A DNA stretch of 64,000 nt from Bryobacterales bacterium (lineage in GTDB: Bacteria; Acidobacteriota; Terriglobia; Bryobacterales; Bryobacteraceae). Below are positions 38,839-49,391 of this stretch, piece by piece. Under the pieces are notes generated by a model. That model did no database searches and had not been told where the DNA came from. It saw nothing but the letters and a program-made list of their open reading frames with translations. Every line of letters starts with the position of its first letter. The first letter of the stretch is position 1. The position numbers and the translations under genes were made by a program. The stretch lies in NCBI GenBank assembly GCA_016721425.1, contig JADKID010000039.1:51122-115121 (forward strand). Reading direction: 5' to 3'.

Positions 38839-39212
38839 CAGCAGAGCTTCGCCAGTGAGCGTGAGCATGCCGTTCGGAGGTGCTGAGGTGCGCCGGATCG
38901 GGCAGGGGGCGACGGAGAAGGCCAACGGCCGGCGGCGTGGGTGCGAGCGGGAGCACCGGACCGGGGCAAGAGAATCGAAGTCTGGAGCAATCCAGGCTCC
39001 ACCGGCCATGCCCCGAGGCGTTGGAGGACCGGCGGGACCGTGCTAGGGAATCAACTTGGCGATCGGCGTGCCAGCCATTGCCCGAGAGACATTGCGGATC
39101 ACATCCTGGAAGTGCACGCCAGCACAGGGCTGCTTCTGGTGCGCGTCGCACCTCCCAGCGTGGCACGACGTAACCGACTCATACGGCCCGCCGTTCTCGT
39201 AGGACTCGATAA
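38839..39212. other. Intergenic stretch with a possible gene relic
   Basis: No complete gene is seen. On the minus strand from about 39200 to 39044 an open stretch reads ESYENGGPYESVTSCHAG, then QPCAGVHFQDVIRNVSRAMAG and ends KLIP-stop, with G/C-rich third positions as in coding DNA. It has no start codon and no partner upstream, so it may be the truncated 3' end of a lost gene. I could not assign a family. The part from 38839 to 39040 shows nothing. Confidence 0.3.
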
Positions 39213-39641
39213 CTAGGGGGTGGCAGTAAAGGGGTTGATGACTTGGTTCTGGTCGAATCGGCGACCGGCTTGGAAGTCCTCAGAGAGAAGTACGTCACAA
39301 CCCGCGAGTCCTGCGGCGGCCAGTATTAGAGCGTCCCAATAGGTTAGGTGTGCGACGTTGGCCCAATGCCAAGACCGATGGATCAGGGCGGAGGAGGAGT
39401 CGACCGGGTGCCACGTCAGAAACGTATCCACGAGGAATCGGGCTTCCTGGGGCGGAACAGCGAGTCTGCGCGTGGCATTGACGTAAAACTCGTGAAGAAC
39501 CTGCCAACTGACGGAGCCGGTGCCCGAGGCCCACAGGTGTTGGAGCCATTCGGCCGCACGTACCTGACGAATAGGGTCGGAAGGATCGATGAAGTAGAGC
39601 AGGACGCTTGTATCGACGAAGGCGCGCCTAGCGCCGTGCAT
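39213..39641 (-). CDS. PIN-domain ribonuclease toxin, VapC-like
   Basis: Type II toxin, 142 residues. PIN-domain acidic residues can be assigned: FVDTSVLLYFID at the start, then SVSWQVLHEFYVNA, TYWDALILAAAGLAGCDVLLSEDF at the end, giving the usual Asp/Glu/Asp/Asp metal site. VapC enzymes cleave tRNA or rRNA and are inhibited by a VapB partner. Start ATG 39641 has GAGAGGA at 6 bases and overlaps the end of the antitoxin gene by 14 bases, the typical vapBC layout. The antitoxin is interrupted by a stop codon, so how the toxin is kept in check is unclear. Confidence 0.85.
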   Translation of the reverse strand: MHGARRAFVDTSVLLYFIDPSDPIRQVRAAEWLQHLWASGTGSVSWQVLHEFYVNATRRLAVPPQEARFLVDTFLTWHPVDSSSALIHRSWHWANVAHLTYWDALILAAAGLAGCDVLLSEDFQAGRRFDQNQVINPFTATP

Positions 39642-39861
39642 TGGATTCCTCTCGGGTCAGGCGCTGCGAGGCTCTGGCTTGAGCGGAAGGCCGTATGTTT
39701 TTGGACTGTTCGTAGGAGGCCCAGTAGCTGTCCGTGAGTCTCATTTGGCGTGCCAGCATTTCAGCGACAAGGCGGGAGACGGAAGTGTTTTCTTCGGCGG
39801 CCTTGCGACGGGCCTAAAGGGCAGCCTCCAAAGAAACCTTAATCGTGATGCTCTTTTGCAC
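39628..39861 (-). pseudogene. VapB-like ribbon-helix-helix antitoxin with an in-frame stop
   Basis: From GTG 39861 the frame reads VQKSITIKVSLEAAL, then a TAG at 39814-39816, then continues in the same frame ARRKAAEENTSVSRLVAEMLAR and further to a stop at 39628-39630. The two halves together form a CopG/RHH-type antitoxin of about 77 residues: beta strand SITIKVS and helices carrying the DNA contact. There is no frameshift, only the nonsense codon. The first half holds the DNA-binding strand and the second the toxin-binding tail; an internal ATG could still express part of the tail. The 240 bases upstream hold no clear gene; a short minus-strand stretch (TDILLIALSLQAASVTRHTD) vaguely resembles a PIN C-terminus. 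Confidence 0.65.
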
Positions 39862-40101
39862 GAAGTCAGTGTAGCGCGAAGGCCGTGCATTTCTGGAGCG
39901 CGCAACTTTGGGAATCGGCTCTTCGCGAGTGCAGGATTGCGCCCCAGCGTGCTTCGTCCAATCGGTATGTCGAGTCACAGAGGCGGCTTGCAAAGAGAGG
40001 GCAATCAGAAGAATGTCCGTGGGCAGAAAGACGGTGCGGATCTTGCGGTGTTGGCGGCCCGGACCACTTGGTCCAGGCCGCATATCGGGGAGTGAGAAAG
40101 T

Positions 40102-43100
40102 CTACTCAATCGCCAGTGTGACGGTGTTGCTCGCCAGGCGCTGCCCATCAGCCGTAACGAGTTCCAAGCAAACCGGGACATCGTCACCACGAGGCGCCGC
40201 CGACGGGATCCTCACCTGAACCAGGAAGACTCCGGCGGCGTCCTGGGACCGAACCACGGATTCCACCTGCGCATCGACATCGCCCACCCTCACGAAGATC
40301 GACCCAGCATAAGAGTCCGCGATTCCGAGGCCCGTGGCCCGGAACGAGACCAGGTCGTCAGGCTGGGCTGGCTCGCCTACACTATGGAAATCGCGGATCA
40401 TGGCGATCCGGTCCGTATCGCCGATGGTGGCTAAAGCCTGCTCAGCGCGCAGACCGGGAGCCCGGAGAAGTTCAGGACGTGCCACGAGCAGGGTGGTCTG
40501 GAATGGGGCGGTGGTACCCGATGGCGTCTCCAGCTTGATCTCCAGATCCGTCCCCGGCGCCGAGACGGGACAGCGGAAATCGACTCGCGTCGAACTGGCA
40601 AAGAGTACGGGTGCGAGACTATCATCCACATGCACTTTGGTGCCACCCAACTCCAGAGAGGATCCACTCAGGTCGGACAGTTCTCCATCAGCGTGACTCA
40701 GCCATCTGCCTTCCAGTGCGGCGACGGACCCAGGACTGCACAAGCCACGAGCGGCTCTAGAGATGACGGGCTGGCCAGATTCAATGAGGACCTGAGCTTC
40801 ACGTTTTGACGAAACGCCGTTGGCGTTCGTCGCGGTAAAGGCGAAAGTCTGACGCCCTCGTTGATTGGAGGCGGGAGACCATTCCAGACGGTCCGACTCC
40901 TGGTCGTAAAACGCACCTGCTGGGAGTTGGGAGGTCGAAACCAGAATCGGTAGGCCGGATGAATCCCGGGCTGAGACATGGAATCCGACGTCTTGCCCCA
41001 CCTTCACGCTGTGGGATTGGGGCACACTGAGTGCGGGACTGGGAGATGCCAAAATTGTGATCTCATCCTCGACCAGGTTGCTGCCTTCCCCCGCTGCTAC
41101 GGCAAACGTCGATTGGGCCGCTGCCTCGTCCACGCTGCCATGGAACGTAAGGTGGCGCTGCTGAGCGCGGGCGCGGACGGTGGCCGGCAGACGGACATCG
41201 CTTGTGCTCGCAGCCAAAGAGATGATGGACGGGTCGTCATCACCATCCAATTGAAGTTGGCAGGTGAAGGATTCGCCTGCGTGCACGGACTTTGGCGAGC
41301 AAGACAGCGAGTTTGCCCCTGCTTTTCTGGTCTCGCCACCTGAGGCCTTCGCCGCCAATAAGCCGGATCGCTGTGCTGTGGACTGCGTTGTCAGCTCTGG
41401 GCCAGTGGATGTTGCCGTCGGGGTTGCCGACGCGACAGTATTGAAGACAACATCCACCCAGTTGTTGCCGCCCTTGTAGCTGCCGGTCGGGACTGCTGAG
41501 CTGCTGTATCCGTACAAGCCATTGCCCCCGTCGGCGCCTTCCCTCAAAGCCTCGAGTGGGCCATTGGTGACACCAGATGCCTGCAAGTAGTTGCCGGTGT
41601 ATGATCTTCTGCCGATCGGGTTGCTGTAGGAGATGATGTAAGTGGTATTGGCCGAAATGGCAACCGGCGTGGAGAAACTGGCCTGCTGCCATCCCGCCGC
41701 TGTTTCATTGCTGAAGATGACACTGGCAAGAAGCGTGCCACCCTTCGTCCACAGCTTGCCGGTGTGGGATCCGGTGCTCCCGGGACGCTTATAGAATCGA
41801 ACGCCCAAAACATAGCCCGGAACTTTGCTGCGGAACTTCAGGCCCAGTTCGATCGGCAGACTACTGTAGGTGTCTGAGGTAGTTGTGGTGCTGGGGCTCC
41901 ATATGGAACACGGGCACGTCGAGTTCCCGGACGACAGCCCAACAGAGGCGGACTTTGAGATGGCATTCAGGTTTGCCGTGACAACCACCGTCTGTGTGGT
42001 TGCGATGCTACTGGCCGTTGTCGCGAATGTCGCCGTGGAGGTCGCTGCCGGAACAGTAACAGAAGACGGGACGGTCAGCAAAGTACTATCCACCGAGATT
42101 GCGACCGAGAGGCTGGCCGGGGTGGCCGAACTTAACGTGATGGTGCACGTCCCGGTGGCGCCTGAAGACAACGTAGTTGGAGCGCACGCCAGAGATGTCA
42201 AGGTTACCGCGGGAATCAGGCTGATCGAGGTCGTCTTTGTGCCGCCGTTGAGCGCCGCTGTCATTGTTGCTGTCTCTGCACTGGCGATAGTCCCAACAGT
42301 CGCGCTAAACACTCCAGTGGTGGCGCCCGCGACTATGGCAACCGAGGCGGGAATGGCCAGGCTTGCGTTGTTATCCGAGAGCGTAACGATTAGTCCGCCA
42401 GTGGGCGCGACCTGATTGAGGGTGACCGTACAGGTGGCGGAGGCGCCGGATGCCAGCGAGGCCGGGGCACAACTCAAGCTGGATGGGACTGTTAGCGCAA
42501 CCAGGGTGACGGAAGAGGTAGCGGATGAACCATTGAGGGTGGCCGTCACAACAGCGGCGCCGTCGGCAGTGACTGTACCTGCTGTGGCCGTGAAGGTGGC
42601 GGTCGCAACGCCGGCAGCGACAGTAACCGAAGCGGGCACGGTGAGAGCGGCGCTGTTATCCGAGAGCGTAACCAGCAATCCGCCAGTGGGCGCGATCTTC
42701 TTGAGGGTGACCGTACAAATGGCGGCAGCGCCGGATGCCAGCGAGGCCGGGGCACAGGTCAGAGTGGATGGGACTATTGGCGCAACCAGGGTCAATGTCG
42801 AGGTGGCGGAGGAGCCGTTCAGTGCGGCGGTGACGACAGCGGCGCCGTCGGCAGTGACTGTACCTGCTGTGGCCGTGAAGGTGGCGGTCGCAACGCCGGC
42901 GGCGACAGTAACCGAAGCGGGCACGGTGAGAGCGGCGCTGTTATCCGAGAGCGTAACCCGCAATCCGCCAGTGGGCGCGATCTTCTTGAGGGTGACCGTA
43001 CAAATGGCGGCAGCGCCGGATGCCAGCGAGGCCGGGGCACAGGTCAGAGTGGATGGGACTATTGGCGCAACCAGGGTCAATGTCGAGGCGGCGGAGGAGC

Positions 43101-45539
43101 CGTTCAGTGCGGCGGTGACGACAGCGGCGCCGTCGGCAGTGACTGTACCTGCTGTAGCCGTGAAGGTCGCGGTCGCAACGCCAGCGGCGACAGTAACCGA
43201 AGCGGGCACGGTGAGAGCGGCGCTGTTATCCGAGAGCGTAACCAGCAATCCGCCAGTGGGCGCGATCTTTTTGAGGGTGACCGTACAAATGGCGGCAGCG
43301 CCGGATGCCAGCGAGGCCGGGGCGCAACTCAGAGTGGATGGGACTATTGGCGCAACCAGGGTGACGGAAGAGGTAGCGGAAGAGCCATTGAGGGTGGCCG
43401 TCACAACAGCCGAGCCGTCGGCAGTGACTGTACCTGCTGTGGCCGCGAAGGTGGCGGTCGCAACGCCGGCGGCGACAGTAACCGAAGCGGGCACGGTGAG
43501 AGCGGCGCTGTTATCCGAGAGCGTAACCAGCAATCCGCCAGTGGGCGCGATCTTTTTGAGGGTGACCGTACAAATGGCGGCAGCGCCAGATGCCAGCGAG
43601 GCCGGGGCACAGGTCAGAGTGGATGGGACTATTGGCGCAACCAGGGTCAATGACGAGGTGGCGGAGGAGCCGTTCAGAGCGGCGGTGACGACAGCGGCGC
43701 CGTCGGCAGTGACTGTGCCTGCTGTGGCCGCGAAGGTGGCGGTCGCAACGCCGGCGGCGACAGTAACCGAAGCGGGCACGGTGAGAGCGGCGCTGTTATC
43801 CGAGAGCGTAACGAGCAATCCGCCAGTGGGCGCGATCTTTTTGAGGGTGACCGTACAAATGGCGGCAGCGCCGGATGCCAGCGAGGCCGGGGCACAGGTC
43901 AGAGTGGATGGGACTATTGGCGCAACCAGGGTCAATGTCGAGGTGGCGGAGGAGCCGTTCAGAGCGGCGGTGACGACAGCGGCGCCGTCGGCAGTGACTG
44001 TGCCTGCTGTGGCCGCGCCTGCTGTGGCCGCGAAGGTCGCGGTCGCAACGCCAGCGGCGACAGTAACCGAAGCGGGCACGGTGAGAGCGGCGCTGTTATC
44101 CGAGAGCGTAACGAGCAATCCGCCAGTGGGCGCGATCTTCTTGAGGGTGACCGTACAAATGGCGGCAGCGCCGGATGCCAGCGAGGCCGGGGCGCAGGTC
44201 AGAGTGGATGGGACTATTGGCGCAACCAGGGTCAATGACGAGGTGGCGGAGGAGCCGTTCAGAGCGGCGGTGACGACAGCGGCGCCGTCGGCAGTGACTG
44301 TACCTGCTGTGGCCGTGAAGGTGGCGGTCGCAACGCCAGCGGCGACAGTAACCGAAGCGGGCACGGTGAGAGCGGCGCTGTTATCCGAGAGCGTAACGAG
44401 CAATCCGCCAGTGGGCGCGATCTTCTTGAGGGTGACCGTACAAATGGCGGCAGCGCCGGATGCCAGCGAGGCCGGGGCACAGGTCAGAGTGGATGGGACT
44501 ATTGGCGCAACCAGGGTGACGGAAGAGGTAGCGGAAGAGCCATTGAGGGTGGCCGTCACAACAGCCGAGCCGTCGGCAGTGACTGTACCTGCTGTGGCCG
44601 AAGGTGGCGGTGCAACGCCAGCGGCGACAGAACCAAGGGACGGAGAGCGGCGCTGTTATCCGAGAGCGTAACGAGCACCGCCAGGGGCGCGATCTTTTTG
44701 AGGGTGACCGTACAAGTGGCGGCAGCGCCAGATGCCAGCGAGGCCGGGGCGCAGGTCAGAGTGGATGGAACTATTGGCGCAACCAGGGTGATCGAAGAGG
44801 TCGCGGAAGAGCCATTGAGAGTAGCGGTCACAACAGCCGAGACGTCGGCCGTGACTGTGACTGCTGTCGCCGTGAAGGTGGCTGTGGCTGCGCCGGCAGC
44901 GACAGTGACCGAAGCGGGTGTAGTGACAAAAGTGCTGTTATCGGAAAGAGCGACGATGGCGCCGCCGGTCGGCGCGGAAGCATTCAACGTAGCGGTACAG
45001 GTAGCGGATCCACTCCCTGTGATCGTGGATGGGCCACAGATCAACGAGGATAGCCCGACGGGAACCGCGACTGGGACGGTGACGACACCACCAGTTGCCG
45101 AAGTGGTGAGGCTATCGCCAGCAAGCGAAACTGAGTCAGGGTTCAAGACCTGAATCCCTCTAATTGGATTCGCACCCGCGGAAAGCGTAAGGGTCAGGGT
45201 GGCAACGACCCCGTTGGGCATCGTGTTGGAGTTGATACCAGTAAGCAGGCAGGTGACGGTACCGCTGCCGCCGCTGCAGACCAGAGTCTTGGCGGCGCTC
45301 GCGGCACTGGGCCCAATGACTACGCTACTCGCTGTGAAGTCCGCGGTGGGAATGTCGAACGTCCACTGGAGCCCGGCTGGTTGAGTTCCGGGTGAAGTCA
45401 ACGATAGGTCGAGGTTAACACTGCCTCCAACAGGAGCGGTTCCGGACGATAACGATAGCGAGACTGACGGTTCGGATGCAAATGCCGAGAGTGAGAGTCC
45501 AGCAAAAACTATCGTTCGGGTTAATGAAGCGAGTTTCAC
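40102..45539 (-). pseudogene. Giant secreted Ig-repeat protein, frame broken near 44600-44690
   Basis: Encoded protein of about 1810 residues if the frame were intact. From GTG 45539 (AGGA 8 bases upstream) it has a signal peptide (LTRTIVFAGLSLSAFA), a cohesin-like beta domain (SVSLSLSSGTAPVGGSVNLD; ATLTLTLSAGANPIRGIQV), and about nine Ig-like repeats of 95 residues (VPSTLTCAPASLASG, ICTVTLKKIAPTGGLLVTL). Then follow more divergent repeats, a DUF4082-like domain (VLGVRFYKRPGSTGSHTG), an Ig-like module, and a C-terminal domain of the TIGR03437 type. One repeat has lost 13 net bases through several small deletions, so the N-terminal part (to 44556) and the C-terminal part (from 44559) are in different frames. 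Role inferred: surface adhesion or matrix protein. Confidence 0.8.
42480..44780 (-). repeat. Tandem array of 285-bp coding repeats (about eight units)
   Basis: The marker GGATGGGACT occurs at 42481, 42766, 43051, 43336, 43621, 43906, 44206 and 44491, and as GGATGGAACT at 44763. Spacing is 285 bases (95 codons) except one of 300 (a 15-base insertion near 44010, encoding an extra AATAG-type motif) and one of 272 (the 13-base net deletion). Units differ at only a few positions and fall into two subtypes in their last part (TLNGSSATSSVTL or ALNGSSATSTLTL). Near-identity suggests recent expansion or gene conversion. Both strands stay open through it because 285 is a multiple of three. Confidence 0.95.
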
Positions 45540-46868
45540 GGAAGTGGTCCTGTGCCTTCGGGCTAAAAGTATCCTGCAACCATCTATCGGGCGTGGTGGA
45601 TGAGGGGTGTATGGGGGAGGGGCCTTATGGGGGGATGCAGACAAGCGTAGTGGCACCTGGCGCGGACCTTACCGAGTGGCTGAGGTTCCCCCGGTCCTGC
45701 CGAGATCTGGCCGCGGAGAGGGACCGGCGAAAAAGGACCTGATGCGCTCATGTTGAAGGCACCTCAGAACTGGCCGCCGCAACATGTCTGAGTGGTAGTT
45801 CCGTGGTTCTAAGGCAGGTATGAAGTGGGATCCCGGATAGTGGAAAACTTGCCTGCCATCTGGAAGCAGCTTGTAACCTGAACCCGGACAGCGGGGCCGA
45901 GCAAGACGGTCCCGAGAGGATGAATTCAATACGACGGATCGCACTAGTGCCGGAAGCAATGCGAAGCTGCCGGACGTTCATTGAGGTATCAGGGCCAAGA
46001 TATTTAGAGTTGAGTGAATTGCACATGCGGTGTTGCAGTGTCGGTCTTGTTACTGCCGTATTAATCAGTTAGACAGGGACTTACTCGGTGAAGACTTGAA
46101 CGCTACAGGATGGGAGGAACGGACAGGCAGGAAGATGAGGGCAGTCCGGACCGGCTACCAATCGATCGAAGGTGATATATGAAGCGAGGTGGAGGCGGAT
46201 TTCCCCTTCGGAAGAGGGAGTCGACATTCTCCGAAACTAGACCTTTCTTACTTTTTTTCGCACCAACCCCAAATCTCAGGGCCAACTCCCCGAAGAGATC
46301 TCTTTGCACACCTGCTGCCAGACAGACAACTGATGCTTTTTCATGCAGTTACGAGAACTGCCGTAGGTCGACTGGCAAAAAGTACCAGGGAGTATAGGAC
46401 TGAAGCCGGAGCGTACGTAAAAGTTACCGACTTGCGTCAGTTGAAGTCTCAGGGAGTGACGTGCTGGGACACCTTGCGGCGGGAGCTACCTGGGCAGTTC
46501 GACCGAAGCCAACCTCACGGTTTTGCCGGGGGGGGCATGCGCAGCCAATCGTTCCGGTGGTTTACAGGGAAGTCCAATCCTCGGGCCGTCAAGCCCTGGA
46601 GAAGGCTCATGCTGCCGTCCGTGGCTCGTTTCAGCCAATCCAGCGCATCTGGCTCATCGAGATTGCCCCTATCCTTTGGTCTTGCGGCCGTCAGTAGGAG
46701 CCTTCTACCTTGGCCAATCAGGAACTTTTCACTTGGTGCGACAGTGAACTATCATAGGTTCTGCTCCCGCCGACAGGTCCTGGTACAATTGCAGGCTACC
46801 TCTGGAGTTGAAGTTACGTGCCTGCTCTTCATCTGGAACTACAAACGCCCGGTGACTCCGGACAATCT
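45540..46868. other. 1.3-kb intergenic region without recognisable genes
   Basis: Short open frames exist on both strands (longest about 227 codons on the plus strand, 46189-46872) but their predicted products have no family pattern, use codons unlike the neighbours and lack ribosome sites. Nothing here resembles a transposase or an RNA gene. It separates the giant Ig-repeat gene from the cohesin-like gene, which are divergent, so promoters for both must lie here; no confident -35/-10 pair could be chosen. Confidence 0.5.
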
Positions 46869-48032
46869 ATGAGACTTAGGATGATCTGCGCTGGTTTTCT
46901 GGTTGCCTTCTGTCTCCCTGTTCAGTGTGCGGAACTGTCGCTCGATCGTGTTTCTTCTCTAGCCGGTTCAACTGTGCCTCTCGTAGTCCGGTTTGCTACG
47001 GTGGGAAGCAATGTCGCCGCAATGCAGTTCGACCTGGACTACGATGCACCTTTGGCTTTGACGGCCAACTCCGGATCGGTAGTCTTCAGTGCCGGCAAAG
47101 AGATTTACAGCGCACCTGTTTCAGCACGTCGCACGCGTTTTCTGGTTGTGGGCTGGAACCAGAACGTCATGGGTGACGGAGTGGTCACGACCATCAATGC
47201 GTTCGTGAGTGCCGGCACGGCGGCAGGTGTATTTCCGCTTCGCCTCACGAACTTGCTTGCCTGCGATCAAGAGGGGGCCATAATCCCTCTGACAGGCAAA
47301 GATGGCAGTATCACCGTGAGTGCCAATGCGACGCTGCTGGAGTCTGGGATATTCCCACAAATCGCGGTCGGCGGTGGGTGGAAGACTAGTTTCACCCTGT
47401 TGAACCTCGCTGACACTCCACAACTGGCGAAGCTGACGTTTTGGGACAACGATGGGGCTCCCCTCAGCGCGCTGTTGGCGTTTTCTCCAGAGGTGGGGCT
47501 CAATCCTACGGCCAGTCCGTCCACCGAAATCCGGTTGGCTGCAAACGGTATGGCTGTGGTGGAAATGGACGTGCCTGCATCTTCTGAGATGATGGCCGGA
47601 TGGGCGAAAGTTCAGGCGCCGGCTGGGATTGTAGGGGCGGCCACCTTCCGTTATCGCTCGGCCGAAGGCCAGGAAACGGAGGCAATCGTCCCTATGGAGA
47701 CGCGCACTCCGTACTCCTTTGTCCTGCCCTATGACCATACGGCTGGGTTTGCTACCGGGGTCGCCGTGGCGAACGGATCGGAAACCTCGGACGCCAATGT
47801 CGCAATCACCATCCGGGATGCTACGGGGAAGGAGTTGCTTCCTGTGGACACGATAGTCCTGCCCAGCCGCGGGCACGCCTACTTCGCGCTGACGAGTAGG
47901 TATCCCGGTCTGGCTGGTGCCCGAGGAAGTCTGGAATTCAGGGATCGGAACGGTGGCAATGTCGCCGTGCTGGGGCTGCGTTTTCATCCCACCGGATCGT
48001 TCACTTCGATCCCTGCGGAGACGAGATGGTGA
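46869..48032 (+). CDS. Exported cohesin-domain-like protein
   Basis: Exported protein of 387 residues. From ATG 46869 a signal peptide (MICAGFLVAFCLPVQCAE) leads into a cohesin-like beta sandwich at about 20-145 (LSLDRVSSLAGSTVPLVV, VAAMQFDLDYDAPLAL, VTTINAFVSAGTAAGVFPL), the fold that binds dockerins in cellulosomes. The rest (about 155-387) is a beta-rich region (FTLLNLADTPQLAKLTFW, GVAVANGSETSDANVAI) found in acidobacterial secreted proteins. An upstream GTG (46818) with a GGAG at 10 bases is a rival start, but would bury the signal peptide. The stop overlaps the VanZ-like gene start by 7 bases, so the two are co-translated. A dockerin-like protein is encoded 1.4 kb downstream. Confidence 0.75.
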   Translation: MRLRMICAGFLVAFCLPVQCAELSLDRVSSLAGSTVPLVVRFATVGSNVAAMQFDLDYDAPLALTANSGSVVFSAGKEIYSAPVSARRTRFLVVGWNQNVMGDGVVTTINAFVSAGTAAGVFPLRLTNLLACDQEGAIIPLTGKDGSITVSANATLLESGIFPQIAVGGGWKTSFTLLNLADTPQLAKLTFWDNDGAPLSALLAFSPEVGLNPTASPSTEIRLAANGMAVVEMDVPASSEMMAGWAKVQAPAGIVGAATFRYRSAEGQETEAIVPMETRTPYSFVLPYDHTAGFATGVAVANGSETSDANVAITIRDATGKELLPVDTIVLPSRGHAYFALTSRYPGLAGARGSLEFRDRNGGNVAVLGLRFHPTGSFTSIPAETRW

Positions 48033-49177
48033 AGTTGCGCGGCGGGCGGAGTTTCCCGTTAGTCCCCGGCGAACGATTGCTGGCCCGGTTGCTTCATCAT
48101 CCACATGTGGCTGGCTCGGTTTGCCTGTTGATCCTGTGCTGCTTCGCGGTTGCCGGCTTGTGGCCTTTTCGGCAGATTCCCAATGAGGTCACCTGGCTTT
48201 CGAATCGGCCAGGAGTACACTTCGGGAAGCATGGGATCATCCTCAGCGCTGGGGCCCTGCCGGCTGTTGGCTCAGGTGACTGCAGCATAGAAATGTGGGT
48301 GCGGCCAGCCGGCGGCGAGGAGTCCAGCACACTGCTGGCCTTCTACGGGCCCGGCGGTGGCACGGGGATTTCGCTGCAGCGATCCCTGACCGACCTGCGG
48401 CTGGACCGCGAAATCGCTGGGGGAAGACCGGACAAGGCGTATATTGGCGATGTTCTGTTGGATGGCAAGCTCGTCTTTGTCACTGTGGTCTCCAGCGCGC
48501 ACGGAACCGCCGTCTACCTGGACGGCGCTCTTGTTCGGAAGGTCTCGCGACTCCGTTCCCGTTCCGGCGATTGCTCCGGCAGCCTGGGAGTTGGACATCC
48601 AGCCAGGGGGCACACAAGCTGGCAGGGTGAGATCTACGGGCTGGCCATCCACCACCACGAACTGACGCCGGCTCAGGTGCAATCCAGCTATCGATCCTGG
48701 CTGACGACTGGCCGGCCGGACGACCGCAACAGCGAGAAAGCCGCTGCGCTGTATCTATTCAATGAGAAGGGCGGTAGCGCGGTGCGCGACCATGGTCGCG
48801 CGGGTGTACGTCTGACGATCCCGGAGTTGTACTCGAACATCCAACGGACTTGGCTTGAATCTCCGCGCCTCGCTTATGAGTCGGGTTGGGGCTACTTCGA
48901 TGACATCGTCATCAACATCGGCGGCTTCATCCCATTTGGTTTCGCGTTGAGCGCTTTCCTGGCGTCGATCGGCCGGGTTCACAGAGTGCGGGCGTGGGCG
49001 ATCTTCGGCGGCCTGTGCGTGAGCCTGGCGATCGAAACTCTGCAGGTCTATCTGCCGACCCGGAATTCGGATTTGACCGATGTTCTGACCAACACGCTAG
49101 GCGCGTCTCTGGGTGCGGCGATATACGCCTTGTGGCGGCGCAGGATGATCCAGGCGGGTGTGGCGACCAGGGTCTGA
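48026..49177 (+). CDS. LamG-like/VanZ-family membrane protein
   Basis: Membrane protein of 383 residues. An N-terminal helix (about 29-46, GSVCLLILCCFAVAGLW) is followed by a concanavalin/LamG-like extracellular domain at about 65-250 (GDCSIEMWVRPAGGEESST, GTAVYLDGALVRKV, WQGEIYGLAIHHHELTPAQV), and then a VanZ-like membrane domain with three helices at about 290-375 (VINIGGFIPFGFALSAFLAS, AIETLQVYLPTRNSDLTDV, NTLGASLGAAIYALW). The EtLQvylptRnsDltDvltNtlGa segment is the VanZ signature. Such LamG-VanZ proteins are often near exosortase loci, as here. The function of the fusion is unknown. Confidence 0.82.
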   Translation: MVKLRGGRSFPLVPGERLLARLLHHPHVAGSVCLLILCCFAVAGLWPFRQIPNEVTWLSNRPGVHFGKHGIILSAGALPAVGSGDCSIEMWVRPAGGEESSTLLAFYGPGGGTGISLQRSLTDLRLDREIAGGRPDKAYIGDVLLDGKLVFVTVVSSAHGTAVYLDGALVRKVSRLRSRSGDCSGSLGVGHPARGHTSWQGEIYGLAIHHHELTPAQVQSSYRSWLTTGRPDDRNSEKAAALYLFNEKGGSAVRDHGRAGVRLTIPELYSNIQRTWLESPRLAYESGWGYFDDIVINIGGFIPFGFALSAFLASIGRVHRVRAWAIFGGLCVSLAIETLQVYLPTRNSDLTDVLTNTLGASLGAAIYALWRRRMIQAGVATRV

Positions 49178-49391
49178 GACCTGCCTGTGGCCCTTTTATA
49201 GGTCACTTCTAGGTGAAACACCTATGGGACGGTTGACTGCCAGTGCCGATCTAGTGGATAAGATGGTGTATTACCATGAGTCGTGAGCGCCCGGCACTCA
49301 CTCCGGCCTCTAGCGAGTTTCACGATCCCAGCATTCGGCCGGGTGCGGTGTGGAGTTCACTGCAGAGGATGGCCAGTTGGCAGGAGTCCAG

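Noticed and set aside
42416..44671. Plus-strand open frame of 751 codons
   Set aside because: It is antisense to the 285-bp Ig repeats. The frame stays open only because the repeat length is a multiple of three; the product is a low-complexity shadow.
45669..46747. Several short open frames as genes
   Set aside because: No family pattern, no ribosome sites, conflicting strands and codon use unlike neighbours.
47121..48104. Minus-strand frame of 327 codons
   Set aside because: Antisense shadow of the cohesin-like gene; Arg/Thr-rich with no pattern.
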